This document shows, piece by piece, positions 61,981 through 64,000 of a DNA stretch of 64,000 nucleotides (positions are counted from its first letter, which is position 1; every line of letters begins with the position of its first letter). This stretch comes from Hoeflea sp. 108 (GTDB lineage Bacteria > Pseudomonadota > Alphaproteobacteria > Rhizobiales > Rhizobiaceae). A model generated the notes under the pieces. It had not been told where the DNA came from and ran no database searches. It saw only the letters and a program-made list of their open reading frames with translations. The DNA lies in the NCBI RefSeq assembly GCF_000372965.1, contig NZ_KB890025.1, positions 124,001 to 188,000 of the forward strand, written 5' to 3'. The translations under genes were made by a program, and so were the position numbers.

Positions 61981-62785
61981 GCGCGAGTTCCGGGTTTCCG
62001 GACTGGCGCTCGTCGCCGTAGATGATGCCGAGGATCTGTTCGCGCATGTCGATGAAATCGCGGCTGGACTTGATTGCACGGGCGTTGCCCTCTTCAAGGA
62101 AGCGTCTGTTGAAATCGAGCTCGTAGGTGTGGGTGATGCGGCCCGGCCGCGGCGACATGACGATCAGCCGCGAGCCGAGGAACAGCGCCTCCTCGACGCT
62201 GTGGGTGATAAAGAAGAACATCTTGTTGGTGAGCTGCCAGACCTTGAGCAGCAGTTCCTGGATGGTTTCGCGGGTCAGCGCGTCGAGCGCTGCCATCGGT
62301 TCGTCCATCAGGAGCATGGAGGGATCGCAGGTGAGCGCCCTAGCGATGCCGACGCGCTGCTGCATGCCGCCCGACAGGTGGTAGATCATGTGGCGGTGAA
62401 AATCCTGCAGGCCAACAAGCGCAAGATTGCCGGTGGCCAGTTCACGGCGTTCGGCCTTGGCGACACCGCGCAGCTTGAGCCCGAATTCGGTGTTGTCGAT
62501 GACGTTGAGCCAGGGCAGCAGCGCGTGCTTCTGGAACACGACACCGCGGTCCGCGCCGGGACCGGTGACCTGTCGGCCACCAAGCGTGATGTCGCCGGCG
62601 GTCGGCGCCATGAAGCCCGCCATGAGGTTGAGAAGCGTTGTCTTGCCGCAACCCGAGGCCCCGAGCGCCACGACGAAGTCGCCGCTGTTGACTTCGAGGT
62701 TTACGCCCTTGAGCGCGACGATCGCCTGGTCGGAATAGAGACCGGGGTAGGTCAGGCTGACATTGCTGACTTTGAGACTTTCCAT
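61973..62785 (-). CDS. tauB: Taurine ABC transporter ATP-binding protein
   Basis: ABC ATPase of 270 residues: Walker A GASGCGKTT, Q-loop VVFQKHALLPW, signature HLSGGMQQRVGIARAL, Walker B LLMDEPMAALD, H-loop FFITHSVEEA. Start ATG at 62785 (a TTG at 62803 would add six residues). Energises taurine import with TauA and TauC. A hairpin separates it from tauA. Confidence 0.93.
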   Translation of the reverse strand: MESLKVSNVSLTYPGLYSDQAIVALKGVNLEVNSGDFVVALGASGCGKTTLLNLMAGFMAPTAGDITLGGRQVTGPGADRGVVFQKHALLPWLNVIDNTEFGLKLRGVAKAERRELATGNLALVGLQDFHRHMIYHLSGGMQQRVGIARALTCDPSMLLMDEPMAALDALTRETIQELLLKVWQLTNKMFFFITHSVEEALFLGSRLIVMSPRPGRITHTYELDFNRRFLEEGNARAIKSSRDFIDMREQILGIIYGDERQSGNPELAHA

Positions 62786-62824
62786 TTCGCCGGCCTTTCG
62801 CAAGCAGAGCAGTCGAATGGTGGG

Positions 62825-62856
62825 GAGGCCGCCGGCCGGTCTCGACGGGCGGCCTC
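62825..62856. other. Hairpin between tauA and tauB
   Basis: GAGGCCGCC (62825-62833) and GGCGGCCTC (62848-62856) pair perfectly over 9 bp. Hairpins after a binding-protein gene often protect its mRNA and raise its yield over the membrane components; that role is inferred. Confidence 0.55.
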
Positions 62857-62863
62857 TCCGGTC

Positions 62864-63883
62864 TTACTTGGCTGCTTCCTTGGCGTAGCTGCTGTTGACG
62901 AAGGGCGCGTAGTCGTCGAGGGCCTTGTCGATCTGCTTCTGGGCGACGAGGAACTTGGCGCTTTCGTTCAGCGCCTTGACGGCGCCGCTGCCCAGCCAGG
63001 TGTCCGACGCCTGTTCGGCGGCATCGGGGAACGACAACAGGTTGAGCGCTTCGACGGCGCCCGCGCCATCGCCGCCGATCAGCTTGACGATGCCCTGGAC
63101 CTGGGGCGAGTCCGCTGTCCAGGTTGCCTTGTTCTTGTTGTAGTCGGCATAGGCGTCGGCCAGGACCTTGGTGAAGGCAGCCATGAACTTCGGATTTGCC
63201 GCGGCCCACTTCTTGTCGGCCACCAGGCCATCGAAGGTCGGCACGCTGGCAGCGCCGATGACTTCGGAATCGGCGATCACCTTGCCGTTCTTGAGCAGTT
63301 CGGTCAGTGCCGGCGGCCAGACATAGGCCGCGTCGATGTCGCCGCGCTGCCAGGCCGCGATGATCTGCGGCGGCTTCATGTTGAGGATGTTGACCTCGCG
63401 CGGGTCGATCTTCCACACCTGTTCGAGACCGACCAGCAGATGGAAGTGCGAGGTCGACACGAAGGGCACGCCGACATTCTTGCCCTTGAGGTCCTCGGGC
63501 TTCTCGATGCCCGAGCCGTTGCGTACGGCGAGTGCTTCCGATTTGCCGATGTTGTCGAGGATCCAGAACAGTTCGAGGTCCACGCCGCGGGTGGCGGCTG
63601 CGGTGGTACCGGTCGAGCCGATGACGCCGATCGGCACGCTGCCCGAGGCGAGGGCGGTCGAGATGTCGCCACCGGAGCTGAACTGGCGCCAGTCGATCGT
63701 GTAGCCGGCCTCCTTCGCGGCCGCATCGAAGCGTCCGTCGGCAATCGCCGTGACGAACGGCCCGACGATCTGCTGGTAGCCGACGACAACTGATGTCTCG
63801 GCATAGGCGAGGCAGGAAGTGAAAAGTCCAGCCGCGACAGTCACGGCACCTGCCAATGTCTTGAAAGGCTTGAAATGTATCAT
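62864..63883 (-). CDS. tauA: Taurine ABC transporter substrate-binding protein
   Basis: Periplasmic binding protein of 339 residues with a signal peptide (cleavage after AYAE, about residue 28). The mature part starts VVVGYQQIVGPFVTAIADG, with SGGDISTALASGSVPIGVIG and DIDAAYVWPP, as in TauA/SsuA proteins. First gene of the taurine operon. Confidence 0.93.
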   Translation of the reverse strand: MIHFKPFKTLAGAVTVAAGLFTSCLAYAETSVVVGYQQIVGPFVTAIADGRFDAAAKEAGYTIDWRQFSSGGDISTALASGSVPIGVIGSTGTTAAATRGVDLELFWILDNIGKSEALAVRNGSGIEKPEDLKGKNVGVPFVSTSHFHLLVGLEQVWKIDPREVNILNMKPPQIIAAWQRGDIDAAYVWPPALTELLKNGKVIADSEVIGAASVPTFDGLVADKKWAAANPKFMAAFTKVLADAYADYNKNKATWTADSPQVQGIVKLIGGDGAGAVEALNLLSFPDAAEQASDTWLGSGAVKALNESAKFLVAQKQIDKALDDYAPFVNSSYAKEAAK

Positions 63884-64000
63884 TGTTTCCCTCTTTTTGT
63901 TTGACGCCGGTTTCCCGGGAACTTGCCGGCTTCGGTGCCGGTCTTGGTTCTGACTTAAAGGGATAATTTAGCTGGGCCGATTGCCTTATATCCAGATTGG
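63884..64000 (-). promoter_or_regulatory. tauA promoter region (cut by window edge)
   Basis: Non-coding up to the right edge. CTGACTTAA (63950-63958, + strand) and CTGGATATAA (63995-63986, - strand) resemble the TauR site CTGGACYTAA reported for Rhodobacter; the match is imperfect and the orientation differs, so the assignment is tentative. A tauR gene may lie just outside. Confidence 0.3.

Noticed and set aside
61937..63793. 618-codon + strand frame
   Set aside because: Antisense to tauB and tauA; composition is typical of the reverse of GC-rich coding DNA.
1..64000. CRISPR arrays, tRNA or rRNA genes, transposases, prophage genes
   Set aside because: Looked for regular spacer-repeat patterns, cloverleaf arms and transposase-like proteins; none was seen.

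Overview
The window looks like chromosomal DNA of a GC-rich alphaproteobacterium of the order Rhizobiales, most likely of the Mesorhizobium/Aminobacter kind (Phyllobacteriaceae). This rests on the ExoF/ExoP-type export genes, an Omp25-like porin, an Lrp-arginase-ornithine cyclodeaminase unit, a tauABC-tauXY-xsc-pta operon and rhizobial-style intergenic palindromes. The genus is an inference. I saw no rRNA, tRNA, CRISPR array, insertion sequence or replication origin.

About 1.1-43.5 kb is one large cell-surface polysaccharide locus. Its ends carry the dTDP-L-rhamnose genes: rfbCBD at 1.1-3.7 kb and rfbA at 39.9-40.8 kb. Between them lie a Wzx/Wzy-type assembly line and its decorating enzymes: export protein (5.1 kb), chain-length protein (6.5 kb), a degenerate tyrosine-kinase-like ATPase (8.1 kb), an ExeA-like AAA ATPase (9.0 kb), a polymerase/ligase-type membrane protein (10 kb), flippase (11.6 kb), several glycosyltransferases, a GMC oxidoreductase beside a catalytically degenerate SDR (15-17.4 kb), an exported glycoside-hydrolase-like protein (19.2 kb), a NodB-type deacetylase (22.9 kb) and the priming sugar-phosphate transferase (38-39.5 kb). 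Several very small membrane proteins are interspersed.

The most unusual part is 25.9-38.0 kb: a compact PKS/NRPS cluster inside the polysaccharide locus. A 2163-residue type I PKS (KS-AT-KR-DH-ACP-TE) is divergent from a 1546-residue NRPS (formyltransferase, half condensation domain, adenylation domain interrupted by a luciferase-like monooxygenase, carrier protein). A phosphopantetheinyl transferase overlaps the NRPS gene by 4 bp. The adenylation residues read as a glycine code. If colinear, the two synthases would make a small N-formylated (possibly N-oxidised) C4 amino acid; whether it decorates the polysaccharide or is a free metabolite is unknown.

From 43.7 kb on the content is catabolic and housekeeping. 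There is an Lrp-type regulator divergent from arginase and ornithine cyclodeaminase (arginine to proline), a racemase-like protein plus MFS transporter divergent from an RpiR-type regulator with a clear palindromic operator, a soluble FtsK paralogue, an outer-membrane beta-barrel followed by a decayed copy of the ftsK 3' end, an NAD(P)H:quinone-type oxidoreductase and peptidase T. The right end (56.3-64 kb) is a taurine operon transcribed leftward: tauA, tauB, tauC, tauX, tauY, xsc, pta. It takes taurine to sulfoacetaldehyde, then to sulfite and acetyl phosphate, then to acetyl-CoA.
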